64,000 bases of DNA from positions 262,062-326,061 of the forward strand of contig CAUYUJ010019937.1 in NCBI GenBank assembly GCA_963575745.1, written 5' to 3'. Of this stretch, positions 1-9,597 are shown piece after piece. The notes beneath the pieces were generated by a model. The model saw only the letters and a list, made by a program, of their open reading frames with translations, was not told the DNA's origin and made no database searches. The position numbers and the translations under genes are program-made. Numbering within the stretch: the first letter of the stretch is position 1; each line of letters starts with the position of its first letter. The DNA is from Prorocentrum cordatum (taxonomy: Eukaryota > Sar > Dinophyceae > Prorocentrales > Prorocentraceae).

Positions 1-75
1 TTCCCCGCGCCAAGAAATCAGGGGACGCCCTGGGGTCTCGGGGTCGGGTTTATTGCGGAAGGTTTATTGTGGTCG
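1..75. repeat. Dispersed CTGGGGTCTCGGGGT repeat, partial copy
   Basis: The stretch with GGGACGCC, CTGGGGTCTCGGGGT and TTGTGGTCGGGCCCC recurs with the same order and spacing at 29603-29680. It is truncated by the window edge. No coding potential is evident. Confidence 0.5.
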
Positions 76-104
76 GGCCCCTCCTGTAAACATGAACGTT
101 TGGT

Positions 105-233
105 TTTCCGCGCCGATTTCTTGGACCAGCGCCTGAGCCCCCCCAAGCCGCGCCTCCAGCACCGCCCCCTGGCTCGCCCCGCGCGCCAGGGAGGGGGGTC
201 CAACGCGGATCCAAGAAGTCCGCGCGGACCGCC
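105..233. mobile_element. Foldback element of the GCGCTCCGCGCGGATTTCT family, copy 1
   Basis: The left end (TTCCGCGCCGATTTCTTGG) and the right end (CCAAGAAGTCCGCGCGG) are imperfect inverted repeats of about 45 bp that surround a short GC-rich loop. The same architecture is seen at 40246-40374 (best preserved), 43150-43283 and 46217-46340. The flank (ACGTTTGG) is also shared. The size and foldback shape suggest a MITE-like non-autonomous element; no transposase is encoded. Confidence 0.6.
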
Positions 234-249
234 AACAGTTTATGTGTAA

Positions 250-415
250 TGCGTTTTTGTTCCCCAACCAATTTGTGGTATTGGGTCTTCGTTTTGAAGA
301 GACAGTGCCCCGCGTTCCTTTCCTTTTTTCTTTTTCTCCTTCCTGTCCTCCCTCCCCTTCCTCCTCCCATCCCCGCCTCTGCCCGCCGAGCCAGTCAACC
401 ATTCGGCACACCCCT
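250..415. repeat. Leader module of 90-bp-array composite, copy 1
   Basis: This segment (CTTCGTTTTGAAGAGAC, a pyrimidine-rich stretch, then CTGCCCGCC.AGCCA) is repeated at about 1197-1360. In both places it lies directly before a 90-bp tandem array, so it is a defined start module of a larger unit. Confidence 0.7.
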
Positions 416-1120
416 CACACGTTTCGTGGCCCCACAGGGAAACCCACCGAAGGCCCAAATGCAAGCGCTCGCACGCGATTACCGCAGCCATTTTGCACAA
501 CCCTCACACCCTTCGTGGCCCACAAGGGTGTCTTATTGAAGGCCCACGTGCCAGCGTTCGCATGCGCCCACCGCGCCCATTTTGGCGCTCCCCTCACACG
601 TTTCGTGGCCCCAAAAGGGGCCCCACCGAAGGTCCAACTGCCAGCGTTCACAAGCACCCATCTTGGCAAAACCCTTACTTGTTTCGTGTCACTACAGGGA
701 GCCCCACCGAGGGTCCAAATGCCAGCGTTCGCATGCGGTCGCCGCACATGTTTTGGCACACCACTCACACGTTTCGTGGCTCCAAAAGGGGCCCTACCGA
801 AGGCCCCAATGCCAGCGTTCGCATGCGGTCACCGCACTTGTTTTGGCACACCCCTTACACGTTTTGTGACCCCACAGGGAGCCCTACCGAAGGCCCAAAT
901 GCCAGCGTTCACATGCTGTCACCGCACCCACTTCGGCACACCACGCACACGCTTCGTGGCTCCATAAGGAACCCTACCGAAGGCCCAAATGCCAGCGTTC
1001 GCATGCGGCCACCGCACCCATTTCCTCACACGCTGCGTGTCCCCATAAGGAGCCACATGCCATTGATCGTGTGCACCCACCGCACCCAATTTAGCGCACA
1101 CCCCTCACAGGTTTGGTAGC
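416..1120. repeat. 90-bp minisatellite array 1
   Basis: About eight diverged copies of a unit carrying CACGTTTCGTGGC, CCCCACAGGGAGCCC, CGAAGGCCCAAATGCCAGCG and GCCACCGCACCCATTTTGG. The 90-bp period is a multiple of three, which explains the long repetitive ORFs in several frames; they should not be taken as genes. Confidence 0.9.
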
Positions 1121-1345
1121 CCCACAGGGAGCTCCTCCGAATGCGGTGCATACAACGACGGCGTCCATAATTGCAAATGGTTGGAACATCTCGCCAGGTT
1201 AATTCCCAACCATCATGTGGTGTTTGGTCCTCGTTTTGAAGAGACGGTCCCCGCGTTTCTCTCCTTCCTCCTCCCTCTCCTCACTCCCCTGCCTCCTCCG
1301 CTCCCTGCGTCTGCCCGCCAGGCCAGCCAATCATTTTGGCACATC
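1121..1345. repeat. End module of array 1 and leader module of array 2
   Basis: The first part (CGAATGCGGTGCATACAACG, then TCTCGCCAGG) matches 2645-2705 at the end of array 2. From 1197 onward it repeats the 250-415 leader. The boundary between two tandem composite units is therefore here. Confidence 0.7.
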
Positions 1346-2630
1346 CCTCACACGTTTCGTGGCCCCATAGGGAGCCCCACAAAAGGCCCAATGTTCGCAT
1401 GCGGCCACAGCACCCACTTGGGCACACCCCTCACAGGTTTCGTGGCCCAGGGGGCCCACCGAAGGCCCAAATGCTAACGCTCGCATGCGGTCGCCGCACC
1501 CATTTTGGCGCACCTCTCGCATGGTTCGTGGCTCCATAGGGAGCCCCACCGAAGGTCCAAATGCCAGCGTTCGCACGCGGCCACCGCACCAATTTTGGCA
1601 CAACCCTCACACGCTTCGTGGCCCCACAGGGAGCCCCACCGAAGGCCCAAATGCCAGCGTTCACATGCGGCCACCGGACCTATTTTGGTACACCTCTCAA
1701 ACGTTTCGTTGCCCCATAGGGATGCCCACTGGAGGTCCAAATGCCAGCGTTCGCACGCGGCCACCGCACCCATTTTGGCACAACCCTCACACGCTTCGTG
1801 GCCCCACAGGGAGCCCCACCGAAGGCCCAAATGCATGCCGCCACCACACCTATTTTGGTACACCTCTCAAACGTTTCGTTGCCCCATAGGGATGCCCACT
1901 GGAGGTCCACATGCCAGCGTTTGCACGCGGCCACAGCACCAATTTTGGCACAACCCTCACACGCTTCGTGGCCCCACAGGGACCCCCACCGAAGGCCCAA
2001 ATGCCAGCGTTCACATTCGGCCACCGCACCTATTTTGGTACACCTCTCAAGCGTTTCGTTGCCCCATAGGGATGCCCACTGGAGGCCCAAATGCACGCGT
2101 TCGCATGCACGAGCCCACAGGGAGCCCCACTGAAGGCCCAAATGCCAGGGTTCACATGCGGTCACCCCACTCATTTTTGCACACCCGCCCCATAGGGAGC
2201 CCTACCGAAGGCCCACGTGCCAGCATTTGCATGCACCCACTGCATCCATTTTCGCCCACCCCTCACACGTTCGGTAGCCCCATAGGGAGCCCCACCGAAA
2301 GTCTACATGCCAGCGTTTGCATGCGCCCACCGCGTCTATTTTGGCACACCCCTCACACGCTTCGTGGCTCCATAGGGAGCCCCACCGAAGGCCCAAATGC
2401 CAGCGTTCGCGTGCGGCCATTTTGACAACCCTCACACGCTTCGTGGCCCCACAGGGGGCCCCACCGAAGGCCCAAATGCCAGCGTTCGCATGCGGCCACC
2501 GCATTTACTTTGGCACACCCCTCACACGTTGTGTGGCCCCACAGAGAGCCCCACCGAAGGCCCCAATGCCAATGTCCGCACGCTCGCACCGCGCCCATGT
2601 TGGCACACCCCTGACACTCTTCTCGCTGCC
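1346..2630. repeat. 90-bp minisatellite array 2 with 180-bp higher-order period
   Basis: About 14 copies of the 90-bp unit. Between 1561 and about 2100 two unit types alternate. Type A has GCACAACCCTCACACGCTTCG. Type B has ATTTTGGTACACCTCTCAA and GGGATGCCCACTGGAGG. They run as A-B-A-B-A-B, a 180-bp higher-order repeat. One B copy near 1831 has lost about 10 bp. ORFs of up to 306 codons here are artefacts of the period. Confidence 0.9.
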
Positions 2631-2712
2631 CCATAGGGAGTCCCACCGAATGCGGTGCATACAACGGCTGTGCCCACAACGGCATCTGGTTGGGCTTCTC
2701 GCCAGGCTAGCT
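2631..2712. repeat. End module of array 2
   Basis: It repeats the 1121-1200 end module (CGAATGCGGTGCATACAACG, then CTTCTCGCCAGG). This fixes the right border of the second composite unit. Confidence 0.6.
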
Positions 2713-2985
2713 TGCTGTTTCCAGGTGCGGAGGAGGGCGATCTCCCCCGACCGGGGGCCCAGGGCCCTCGCGGCGCGATCCGGCTCGGAAGGCGCGGCAG
2801 GAGGATGCCAGATCGGGCGCGGCGATCGGGGCGGGGGGGGGGGGCGTCAGGTGGAGGGATGCGCGCCGATGCCGCTGCCCTTCCCGCGCCGCCACGGCCG
2901 GAGTCGCCCCCCGGAGTCCTGGTCAGGACGCGCCTCGGGAGAGGTCGGCGCAGCCGTAACGGTGTCGTTGCGTCTCGCCGCCAGG
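2713..2985. other. GC-rich unique stretch, no feature seen
   Basis: GC-rich non-repetitive sequence with a G10 run near 2834. I see no gene, RNA or repeat border. Confidence 0.4.
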
Positions 2986-3465
2986 AGGGAGGGAGGGAGG
3001 GAGGGAGGGAGGGAGGGAGGGAGGGAGGAGGAGGAGGAGGAGGAGGAGGAGGAGGAGGAGGAGGAGGAGGAGGAGGAGGGAGGAGGAGGAGGAGGGAGGG
3101 GGGAGGACGCGAGCGGAGGAGGGAGGGATGGGGAGGATTGTGGGGGGGGGGGGACGTGAGATGAGTTCTTTGCATTGGGGAAAGGATGGAGGAGGGATGG
3201 GGGAGGGACGGCGATGTGCAAGATTAGGGCGGGGAGGGCTTGGGGGGGAGGAGGACGGGGGAGGGAGGGAGGGAGGGAGGGAGGGAGGAGGAGGGGAGGG
3301 GGAGGAGGAGGCGAAAGGAAAGGAGCACGGGGGATGGAGCGGAGTGGGAGGAGGACGGAGGGAGGAAGGGAGGCATGAGGAGGAAGAGGAGGGGGAGGAG
3401 GAAGAAGAGGAGGGGGAGGAGGAGGAGGAGGAGGAGGAGGGGGAGAAAAAGAGGCAGGAGTGAGA
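2986..3465. repeat. Purine-strand GGGA/GGA microsatellite field
   Basis: A GGGA run at about 2987-3026 passes into a (GGA)n run to about 3110. An irregular purine-rich stretch follows to about 3465, with a second GGGA block at 3262-3290. ORFs that read poly-Gly, poly-Glu, poly-Ser or poly-Pro here are artefacts. Confidence 0.95.
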
Positions 3466-3699
3466 GGAGTTGGACTTGGAGTCCCATGACACAGTCCTAC
3501 CAACAGTTGCCCAGACCGCTTCTGGGCATCTCGGGTTAGTTCCCTCGTGCTGCAGGCTTTGGGCCAAACGCAGAGGCAATTCTCCTCAGATGCTCCTGGC
3601 GGGTCGGCTTGGCATCACCACTGCACGCCCCCCCAAGGCCAGCTTTCTTCTGCGAGCAGTAGATACCGCAGGTGGCACAACACCACACATTCACATCTT
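3466..3699. other. Unassigned sequence
   Basis: Ordinary composition with no repeat match found within the window and no convincing open frame. Confidence 0.4.
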
Positions 3700-3707
3700 G
3701 ATTAGAC

Positions 3708-3856
3708 GTAAGTCGGGCACGTCCCTCTACAGAAGGAACATGAAAATATTGTCAAACATAGGATGGGTACGATTTTTCGATTATGTGTTTTGGTATTGTT
3801 TGAGTCTTTTAATGTGTTGTCCAACATCCACCTGTAGGAGGACATGCCCGACCTAA
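3708..3856. mobile_element. CGGGCATGTCC inverted-repeat element (family A), copy 1, with target duplication
   Basis: A 149-bp element whose left end (TAAGTCGGGCACGTCCCTC) and right end (GAGGACATGCCCGACCTAA) are inverted repeats of about 24 bp around an AT-rich core. It is flanked on both sides by the direct repeat GATTAGAC (3700-3707 and 3857-3864). An 8-bp target duplication is typical of hAT-type DNA transposons, so this looks like a non-autonomous MITE. Related copies lie at 8905, 13027, 21148, 25990-27118 and 41940. Confidence 0.85.
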
Positions 3857-3864
3857 GATTAGAC

Positions 3865-4059
3865 TTCAAGAAATTGGCGAGGTGCACACATTCCCCCAGC
3901 AAGGTGCATCGAAGTCCCTGGAGGTAAATCACGGAGGGAGCCATCGAGTGTCACGCGATGCAAGCTTGGTGACCTGCACCACAGCCCGACACGGGCGGCC
4001 GACGCGGAGCCGCGGCAGCGCCGACGACGGCGCCCAGAATCGCCAAGGGCGTGATCGGC
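3865..4059. other. Unassigned sequence
   Basis: GC-rich, with no repeat recognised. It may hold the 3' side of the broken minus-strand coding-like segment at 4060-4420. Confidence 0.3.
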
Positions 4060-4420
4060 CTACAAGAGCTCAACAGAAGCCAGTTGAGGAGGGGGAGGCG
4101 CGGGAGTTGGCGGAGAGGGCGAACCTTCATTCACACTCAGATGTTCGCCTTCACCATTCGATCTCGCACCGACTCTCCTCCTTCTGCTCGACGGGTTCTC
4201 GGCTCCCAACAACTCTTCAGCGTCCAACGCATCCAGTGTCGAGCGCAACCTCCGACGATGTCGCGGGCCTCGAGGTGAGAGTAGACAAAGAGAGCGTTGA
4301 CTTGTTCAGCTTTCCGCTCGATGTTGCGGAACATGATCCCGATGTGGGCTCACGGTTCGGTGTGTTCGCCCGACAGCGTGATAATTTTCTTGGAAAGAGC
4401 GCGTTCTGTGGTCGTTTGGA
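4060..4420 (-). pseudogene. Broken coding-like segment, function unknown
   Basis: Read on the minus strand, this non-repetitive stretch has protein-like composition and mostly G or C at third positions. The order is SKKIITLSGEHTEP, an in-frame TGA at 4350-4352, then AHIGIMFRNIERKAEQVNAL and FVYSHLEARDIV. A shift of frame near 4255-4265 leads into TLDALDAEELLGAENPSS and a serine/proline-rich tail that ends at 4060. I recognise no domain. The stop and the frame change suggest a decayed gene or unrecognised introns; chance open frame in GC-rich DNA is the alternative. Confidence 0.25.
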
Positions 4421-4422
4421 GG

Positions 4423-4530
4423 GGGGGGGTTGGAACCGGACACCCCGCCCGCCCCTGGATGGAGAAGGGGGGGGGTTTCACCCCCCCTCTCCCGTGACGG
4501 AGGGGGGGGGGTCGAACCCCCCCCCTTCAT
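4423..4530. repeat. G-run/C-run hairpin cluster
   Basis: Runs of 7-9 G are each followed within a few bases by runs of C, for example GGGGGGGTTTCACCCCCC and GGGGTCGAACCCCCC. They form short G/C hairpins and possible quadruplex-forming sites. A related set lies at 5518-5705. Confidence 0.6.
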
Positions 4531-4544
4531 TTTTCATCTCTCAT

Positions 4545-5325
4545 TTTTTTCGGGTCGGTGTCGGGCCGACTCGGCGGCGGCTGGCGGCGACGGGGGTGGT
4601 GGTGGTGGTGAGGTGGTTTGTGGTTGTTGTGGTGGAAGTGGTTTGTGCTGCTGGTAGTAGTGGTGGTGGTTGTAGCGGTGGTGGTGGTGGTGATGTGGTA
4701 GATTGTGGTGGTGGTGGTAGTGGTGGTTGGTTGTTGTATAGGTGGTGGTGGTGGTGGTGAGCTGTTGTGGTGGTGGTGGTGGCTGTGGTGGTGGTGGTTG
4801 TGTGGTGGTTTGGTGGTGGTGGTGGTGGTGGGTTGAGGTGGTGGTGGTGGTGAAGGTCGTGGTGGTGGCTGTGGTGGTGGCGTGGTGGCTTGGTGGTGGT
4901 GGTGGTGATGGTCGGCTGTGGTGTTGGTTGTGGTGGTAGTGCTGCTGGTAGTCGTGCTGGTGGTGGCGGTGGGTGGTGAGTGGTTGGTGGTTGTCTTGGT
5001 GGTGGTGGTGGTTGTGGTGGTGGTGGTGGTGTGGTGGTTTGTGGTGGTGGTGTTGTTGGTGGGTTGTGGTGATGGTGGTGGTTGTGGCGGTGGTTGTGTT
5101 GGTGGTGGTAATGGTGTGGTGGTTTCTGATGGTGGTGGTTGTTGTGGTGGGTTGTGGTGGTGGTTGCGTTTTTGGTGGTGGTGGTGGTGAGGTGGTTTGT
5201 GGTGATGGTGGTGGTTGTGGTGATGGTGGGTTGTGGTGGTTGTGGTGGTGGTTGTGGTGGTGGCGGTGGTGGTGGTGGTATGGTGGTCTGTGGTGGCGGT
5301 GGTGGTGGTGGTGGTCGTGGTGTGG
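4545..5325. repeat. Large degenerate (GGT)n / (GTG)n tract
   Basis: About 780 bp of GGT/GTG/TTG triplets on the plus strand. Poly-Val/Gly/Trp frames on plus and poly-Thr/His/Pro frames on minus, over 400 codons, arise from the triplet period and are not genes. Confidence 0.95.
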
Positions 5326-5425
5326 CCTTCGGCTCTTCCCGCCACTGTGTTTTGGCAAAGGGTCACGGGGGCGTCTGAGGAGCATGCGAGGGCTCGATAT
5401 GGCGATTTGTGTGTTCCCTCTGCGG
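5326..5425. other. Short unique linker
   Basis: Unique sequence between the GGT tract and the following direct duplication; nothing recognised. Confidence 0.3.
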
Positions 5426-5660
5426 CCTCTGGGCCCTCTCTGGTCATCGTAGCTGCGTCCCCGCCGTCTGCGCTGCTGGCTGCCGTCAGCGCTGGCGCCG
5501 GCGCCGGCGCGGGGCTGGGGGGGAGGGGTTTGAAACTTCCCCCCTCCCCTCCTGGGCCCTCTTTGGTCATCGTCGCTGTGTTGGCGCTGCGGCGGCCGCC
5601 AGCACCGGCGCCTGCGCCGGGGGGGGGGGGGATAGGGGGGGGGAGTCCCCCTTGGTTCTT
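5426..5660. repeat. Direct duplication of about 120 bp with G-runs
   Basis: GGGCCCTCTCTGGTCATCGT (5430) and GGGCCCTCTTTGGTCATCGT (5550) start two similar units. Each passes through a GGCGCCGGCGCC-type palindromic stretch into a long G run. Confidence 0.6.
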
Positions 5661-5715
5661 TCTGCTCGACGGCGCTGAGTGTTGGGGGGGGGGGCCCACC
5701 CCCCGTTTCGAAACG

Positions 5716-5938
5716 CGCCGCCGAATGTTCCCAAGGCAAGCGCCCGTGAAACGCGTTATCTCGTTTTTGTTATGCCCGCCGTAATGGACCATCTGTTTGT
5801 CAGCGTCTCACTGATATATATATATATATATATATATATAGATATATACGACCGCCCTGCGGGCGATAAGGAGGTTTGGGGGGGGGGGGGGCTTGAGATC
5901 AAATGCCCACCCTGACTGACCTCTAGCCTGTCACCTTC
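5716..5938. repeat. CCGAATGTTCCCAAGGC repeat with internal (TA)n, copy 1
   Basis: Order: CCGCCGAATGTTCCCAAGGC, GCCCGTGAAACGCGTTATC, GTCAGCGTCTCA, (TA)n, TATACGACCGCC, then GCCCACCCTGACTGACCTC. The same order recurs at 6714-6920. No coding function is apparent, and the repeat may be part of a larger dispersed element. Confidence 0.8.
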
Positions 5939-5939
5939 A

Positions 5940-5951
5940 TCTCATCTCTCT

Positions 5952-5994
<43 letters not shown>

Positions 5995-6030
5995 ACGCCC
6001 TCTCTCTCTCTCTCTCCCCCTCTCTATCAG
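5940..6030. repeat. (CT)n microsatellite
   Basis: An almost uninterrupted CT dinucleotide tract with a few TTTC and CCC interruptions. Confidence 0.9.
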
Positions 6031-6144
6031 AGTCTCCCTCCACCACTATGATGATCGCGATGACGATGAAATCCCACTATCTACCTATCCGTCGATCGGC
6101 TTATCGGTGAATCTCACTGTCGATCTCACTATCGACCTCAAAAG

Positions 6145-6380
6145 CAAAATGGGAAAGCCCGCCGCAGGCACCGAAAAACGACAATTGGGCTGGAAGGATT
6201 GGATGGGGTGGGATAGGATAAGATGGGACAAGTTGGGTTGGATAGGATACAATGGATTGGATTGGGTAATAAGGATTGCAGAAGGAAAACTGGATTGGAT
6301 AAGAAAGCCCGCCGCAGGCGCCCATCAAAATGAATCGATGGATTGGGTTGGGTGGGTTGGATTGGATGGGATCGTTAGCG
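6145..6380. repeat. Degenerate GGATT/GGATA pentamer field
   Basis: Irregular GGATTGGAT, GGGATAGGATAAGATGGG blocks are bracketed by two copies of GAAAGCCCGCCGCAGGC (6152 and 6304). A second block lies at 6990-7125. Confidence 0.75.
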
Positions 6381-6562
6381 CTGGGACACCCGGGACACCC
6401 GGGACACAGACCGGCCCAACGGGGACCCCCCCTGGCTACCGGCGGACGGGAAACGGACTTTCGCTCCTACTGACACTCGGGACACCCGGGACACCGCCCG
6501 CCCCAATTGGGACACCCCCCGGCCACCGGCGGACGGGAAACGGATTTTTGCCCCTACGTCGG
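6380..6562. repeat. Tandem duplication of a GGGACACCC-containing unit
   Basis: Two units of about 95 bp share GGGACACCCGGGACACC, then ACCGGCGGACGGGAAACGGA. The second begins near 6476. Confidence 0.7.
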
Positions 6563-6713
6563 CCTAGGAGGATCACGCGCAGCTTCGCTTCGCCCGCATG
6601 CACGACACGAACACGAAACCGAAACCGATTTCCCGGCGGGGGGTCTCCTACATATATATATATATATAGATGCACAGCTTACATATAGAATTATATATGC
6701 ATCTATTTATACG

Positions 6714-6920
6714 ACCGCCGAATGTTCCCAAGGCAAGCGCCCGTGAAACGCGTTATCCTTTTTTTGTTATGCTAGCCGTACAAAACCATTTGATTGTTAG
6801 CGTCTCAGTGATATATATATATACACCTATACGACCGCCTTGGAGGCGATAGCGACGTTTGGTGGGGACTGAAATCAAGTGCCCACCCTGACTGACCTCC
6901 AGCGTGCCACCCTGATTATT
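6714..6920. repeat. CCGAATGTTCCCAAGGC repeat, copy 2
   Basis: A direct repeat of 5716-5938, well conserved at both ends but with a shorter (TA)n core. The short motif TATACGACCGCC occurs three times across the pair, at about 5844, 6708 and 6830. Confidence 0.8.
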
Positions 6921-6989
6921 CCAGCCGAAAGGCAAAGGCGCCGAACGCTCGAGCCTCGCAGTTTGCCGCGATCGCGTCTAGGCGCCGAC

Positions 6990-7125
6990 ATACATGATTT
7001 GATGGATTGGGTTGGGTGGATTTGATTGAATGGGATGGGATATGATGGATTCGATAGGATAAGATGGGTTGGATTCGAATGTGTGTGTTTGATCAGATAA
7101 GATGGATTGGATTGGCCCGGCGCAA
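6990..7125. repeat. Degenerate GGATT pentamer field, second block
   Basis: GATGGATTGGGTTGGGTGG and related pentamer-rich sequence, like that at 6145-6380. Confidence 0.7.
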
Positions 7126-7465
7126 GCGCATAAACGAATTAATTGATTGATTGCGTGCAAGTCCCCTTTGGGGACCGATTTGATTACCCAAGGTAACGCT
7201 CCAGAAACCGTTCTCGAAAGGTTGAGCTGAAACTTGCTATCCAAAAATTGCGAGCCCGATGCCGACCCGTCGAACCCTCGAGTCCGATGAACCCTCGCCT
7301 CCGCCAGCGTCTCCTGCAATTGCTCTGGGTCGTTGCTCTCGACAATGGTTCAGCACACCGTCTTTCAGCCCGTCGCTGAAGCGTGTGAACAATACCGTTT
7401 CTCTTCATCTGTCGGTTCTTGCACCGTCGTCCAAGCTTGTGGTATGAGCCCCCGCAATCATACAA
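7100..7465 (-). pseudogene. Broken coding-like segment, function unknown
   Basis: On the minus strand one frame reads GLIPQAWTTVQEPTDEEKRY, then after two stops ESNDPEQLQETLAEARVH, GSQFLDSKFQLNLSRTVSG and LPWVIKSVPKGDLHAINQLI. Three in-frame stops interrupt it (7458-7460, 7365-7367, 7350-7352), and all are TGA. The amino-acid use looks like a real hydrophilic protein, but I recognise no family. It may be the remains of a gene or retroelement, or chance. Confidence 0.2.
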
Positions 7466-7524
7466 ACCTACTCGTGCCACCAGCAAGTGGCAGGGTCGCC
7501 CGCGGCATGCTGTCCCAGGCGGAG

Positions 7525-7700
7525 TCCTCTTCCTTCTTCTCCTCCTCGTCCTCCTCCTCCTCCTCCTCATCGATCCTCCCCCTCCTTCTCGATTCCCCCC
7601 TCCTCCCTCACGATCCTCCTCCTCCTTCTTCACGATCCTCCTCCTTCTCCTCCTCCTCCTCCTCCTCCTCCTCCTCCTCCTCCTTCGTCTCCTCGATCCT
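7525..7700. repeat. Polypyrimidine (TCC)n tract
   Basis: A plus-strand TCC/CTC microsatellite with CGATCC interruptions. The poly-Ser, poly-Leu and poly-Arg ORFs over it are artefacts. Confidence 0.9.
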
Positions 7701-7734
7701 CTTGCTGATCCCCCTCCCCGCGCCCGCGCGAGGC

Positions 7735-8200
7735 GTCGGCCGGGCGGCGCCGCCCTGACGCTGGCGTGGCCGGCGCTGCCCGGGAGGGCCGCGCTGCTGC
7801 GGGAGGCCGCCCGGGTCGTTTTGGGCCGCCCAGATGTCACCGAGCGCGTTCCATTATTTGCAAGACGATTCTCAGGAGGGACAACAAAACACACGGGAAA
7901 ATATGGGAAGTAAGGGGGAAAACGAAAATCCCCAAAATATGGGCAAATATAGGGAATCCTGTTATTTGTGTGTATTTATTTGTGTGTCCTTGGGCCCCTT
8001 CATACTCGCAACTATCCGAACAAAATCACATGGCTGAGTCGCAAACTTTCGAGAAAACACAAGGCAAACACGCGAGAAACTACTCGCACACGTTCGAACA
8101 CCAACACAAACAATCTAATGGATCGGAAAAAAACTCGCAGCGGGAGCTACTTTGCGAGTCGTGGAGCGCGCTCTTGAACGATGGGGTCCAAGCAGCCATA
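7735..8200. other. Unassigned sequence
   Basis: A GC-rich stretch passes at about 7860 into A-rich sequence with several ACACA-type motifs. I found no repeat partner and no convincing gene. Confidence 0.3.
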
Positions 8201-8204
8201 TCTC

Positions 8205-8590
8205 GACTACGCGTTAGAGTGACCCTTCGAGAGTGTTTTTTTTTTTTTTTTTTTTTACTTTCTGGGCCATCTCGCGCGTCATGCCCCCTACCCTCTCCCC
8301 GCCTCCCCCCCATAGTGTAACGCTCCCCCCATCGGTGCGTCCCCCGCACTGCCGCAGTGCGCTCGGCACCACAGTATGGGGGAGGGGGGGGCGGTACGTT
8401 CTGCCCCCTCCCGTCCCCCTCCCCCGGTTCCCCCATCCCCGGCCGCGAACAAAAAATGCGCTCCTCGCCAGTGTGGCCTGGGGGTCCACTGGGGCCCCTC
8501 GATCGCCGAACACGATGCGATGTTGTAGCCTTGCGCGCTTGGGTTCGGTCCCCCCCTCTCGCGGCCCCCCCCCAAGCCGGGCCGTCCTGG
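8205..8590. mobile_element. Family H (CAAGAGTGACC inverted-repeat) element, interrupted copy
   Basis: The left end (TACGCGTTAGAGTGACCC) and the later block GATGCGATGTTGTAGCCTTG...GCGGCCCCCCCCCAAG match the intact copy at 25451-25626. Between them lie a T20 run (about 8236-8256) and roughly 200 bp of unrelated C-rich sequence, so the element appears split by an insertion. Confidence 0.5.
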
Positions 8591-8599
8591 GCCTCCCCG

Positions 8600-8895
8600 A
8601 TGGGGTCTAAGCAGCTTTTCGTTCAAATTCCCTCAGCTCCACATGGGGGTGGCGCCAACATGGGGGTGAAAGTTGAACGCGCAGCCGGGTCTAGGTGAGG
8701 GGAAAGGAGACGAAAGGAGACAACAGGAGAAAAAATCCGAAACACCTTGAGAGACATCGAGATCCATTGGACCATGATTCGGGCCCCGAAGACGGCTCGG
8801 TAATGCTTTTAGCGCCGTCTGGCCTGCAAGAGGGGCGGCTGGTCGCCCCCCCCATCTGCGCCACCCCCAGGTGGAGGTGCATGCGCTTCCAGGGC
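8600..8895. other. Unassigned sequence
   Basis: No repeat partner and no gene recognised. Confidence 0.3.
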
Positions 8896-8904
8896 CCACT
8901 ACGT

Positions 8905-9060
8905 TTAGGTCGGGCCTGTCCCCCTACAGGGGGATTTTGAACGAAAAATGAATATTCAAACAATGCTGAAAAGATGTCCACACATACTCCAAAAATATTC
9001 CCCAGACTATTTCTTACTATTTTGGAATATTCCCCTTGTAGAGGGACAGGCCCAACTTAA
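8905..9060. mobile_element. Family A inverted-repeat element, copy 2
   Basis: TTAGGTCGGGCCTGTCCCCC at the left and GGGACAGGCCCAACTTAA at the right enclose an AT-rich core of about 110 bp. The flanks CACTACGT and CACGACGT fit a decayed 8-bp target duplication with one mismatch. Confidence 0.8.
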
Positions 9061-9390
9061 CACGACGTGCTCCGTGCCGACCCAAGAAGTTCGCGCGCGC
9101 CTCTGAAAGGTTGTCCTCTTGCAGTTGTTTGCCAGGCCTCCTCGTTCTGGGTCTGCGCCCCCGTGCTCCTCCCCCTCCTCTGCGCAATTCAAGCTCTGCG
9201 CGGCCCGCTTAGCTTCGACCGGAAGAGGTGCGCTCTCGACCCGCGAATCAAACAATTGTTTGCCGGGCCTGGTCTCCTGAAGGGGGGAGGCGGGAGAGGC
9301 GGGGGCCCCCCAAACACGGTGCGGTGAGCACACCGTGTGGATCTAGGCCTCCCGGGTTGGGGCCCGAGCAGCTGGGCCGCAGGCGATTCC
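9061..9390. other. Unassigned GC-rich sequence
   Basis: Nothing recognised; it ends in a C16-like run at about 9389-9404. Confidence 0.3.
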
Positions 9391-9394
9391 CCCC

Positions 9395-9597
9395 CCCCCC
9401 CCCCGTTTTCCCCGAGTTCCGCCTGAAGAGTTCGGCCGCTCAGGAAAATGGGGGAACCCTGGGATGCACCCCAAGGGGGCAAGTCGGACGCATCCCTTTT
9501 TCGAGGATGGACGCCCCCCATCATGTCCCAGGGATGGCCCCAAGAATTCAGGTCCACTCGAAAACACCACGCAGCCTGGAATAGGGGTCGACACATC
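9395..9597. repeat. GGACGCCCCCCATC dispersed repeat (family G), copy 1
   Basis: It shares with 22915-23135, in order, CCCCGAGTT, GTTCGGCCG, AACCCTGGGAT, ACCCC..GGGGGC, TGGACGCCCCCCATC, CCCAGGG and ATAGGGGTCGAC. Its halves are inverted repeats of each other around about 9495, so it can fold back. Confidence 0.65.

Noticed and set aside
475-505. Partial likeness to a dinoflagellate spliced-leader sequence (CCGCAGCCATTTTG)
   Set aside because: It is one variant of the 90-bp repeat unit and diverges after a few bases. It is not evidence for the lineage.
1505-2425. 306-codon ORF across the 90-bp array
   Set aside because: The 90-bp period keeps all frames open. The protein is the same 30-residue unit repeated, and both strands show the same effect.
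4500-4530. GGGTCGAACCCC resembling a tRNA T-arm
   Set aside because: It is part of a G-run/C-run hairpin cluster, with no acceptor, D or anticodon arms around it.
4527-5792. 421-codon Thr/His/Pro-rich minus ORF
   Set aside because: It comes from the GGT/GTG triplet tract and G runs, with no non-repetitive protein segment.
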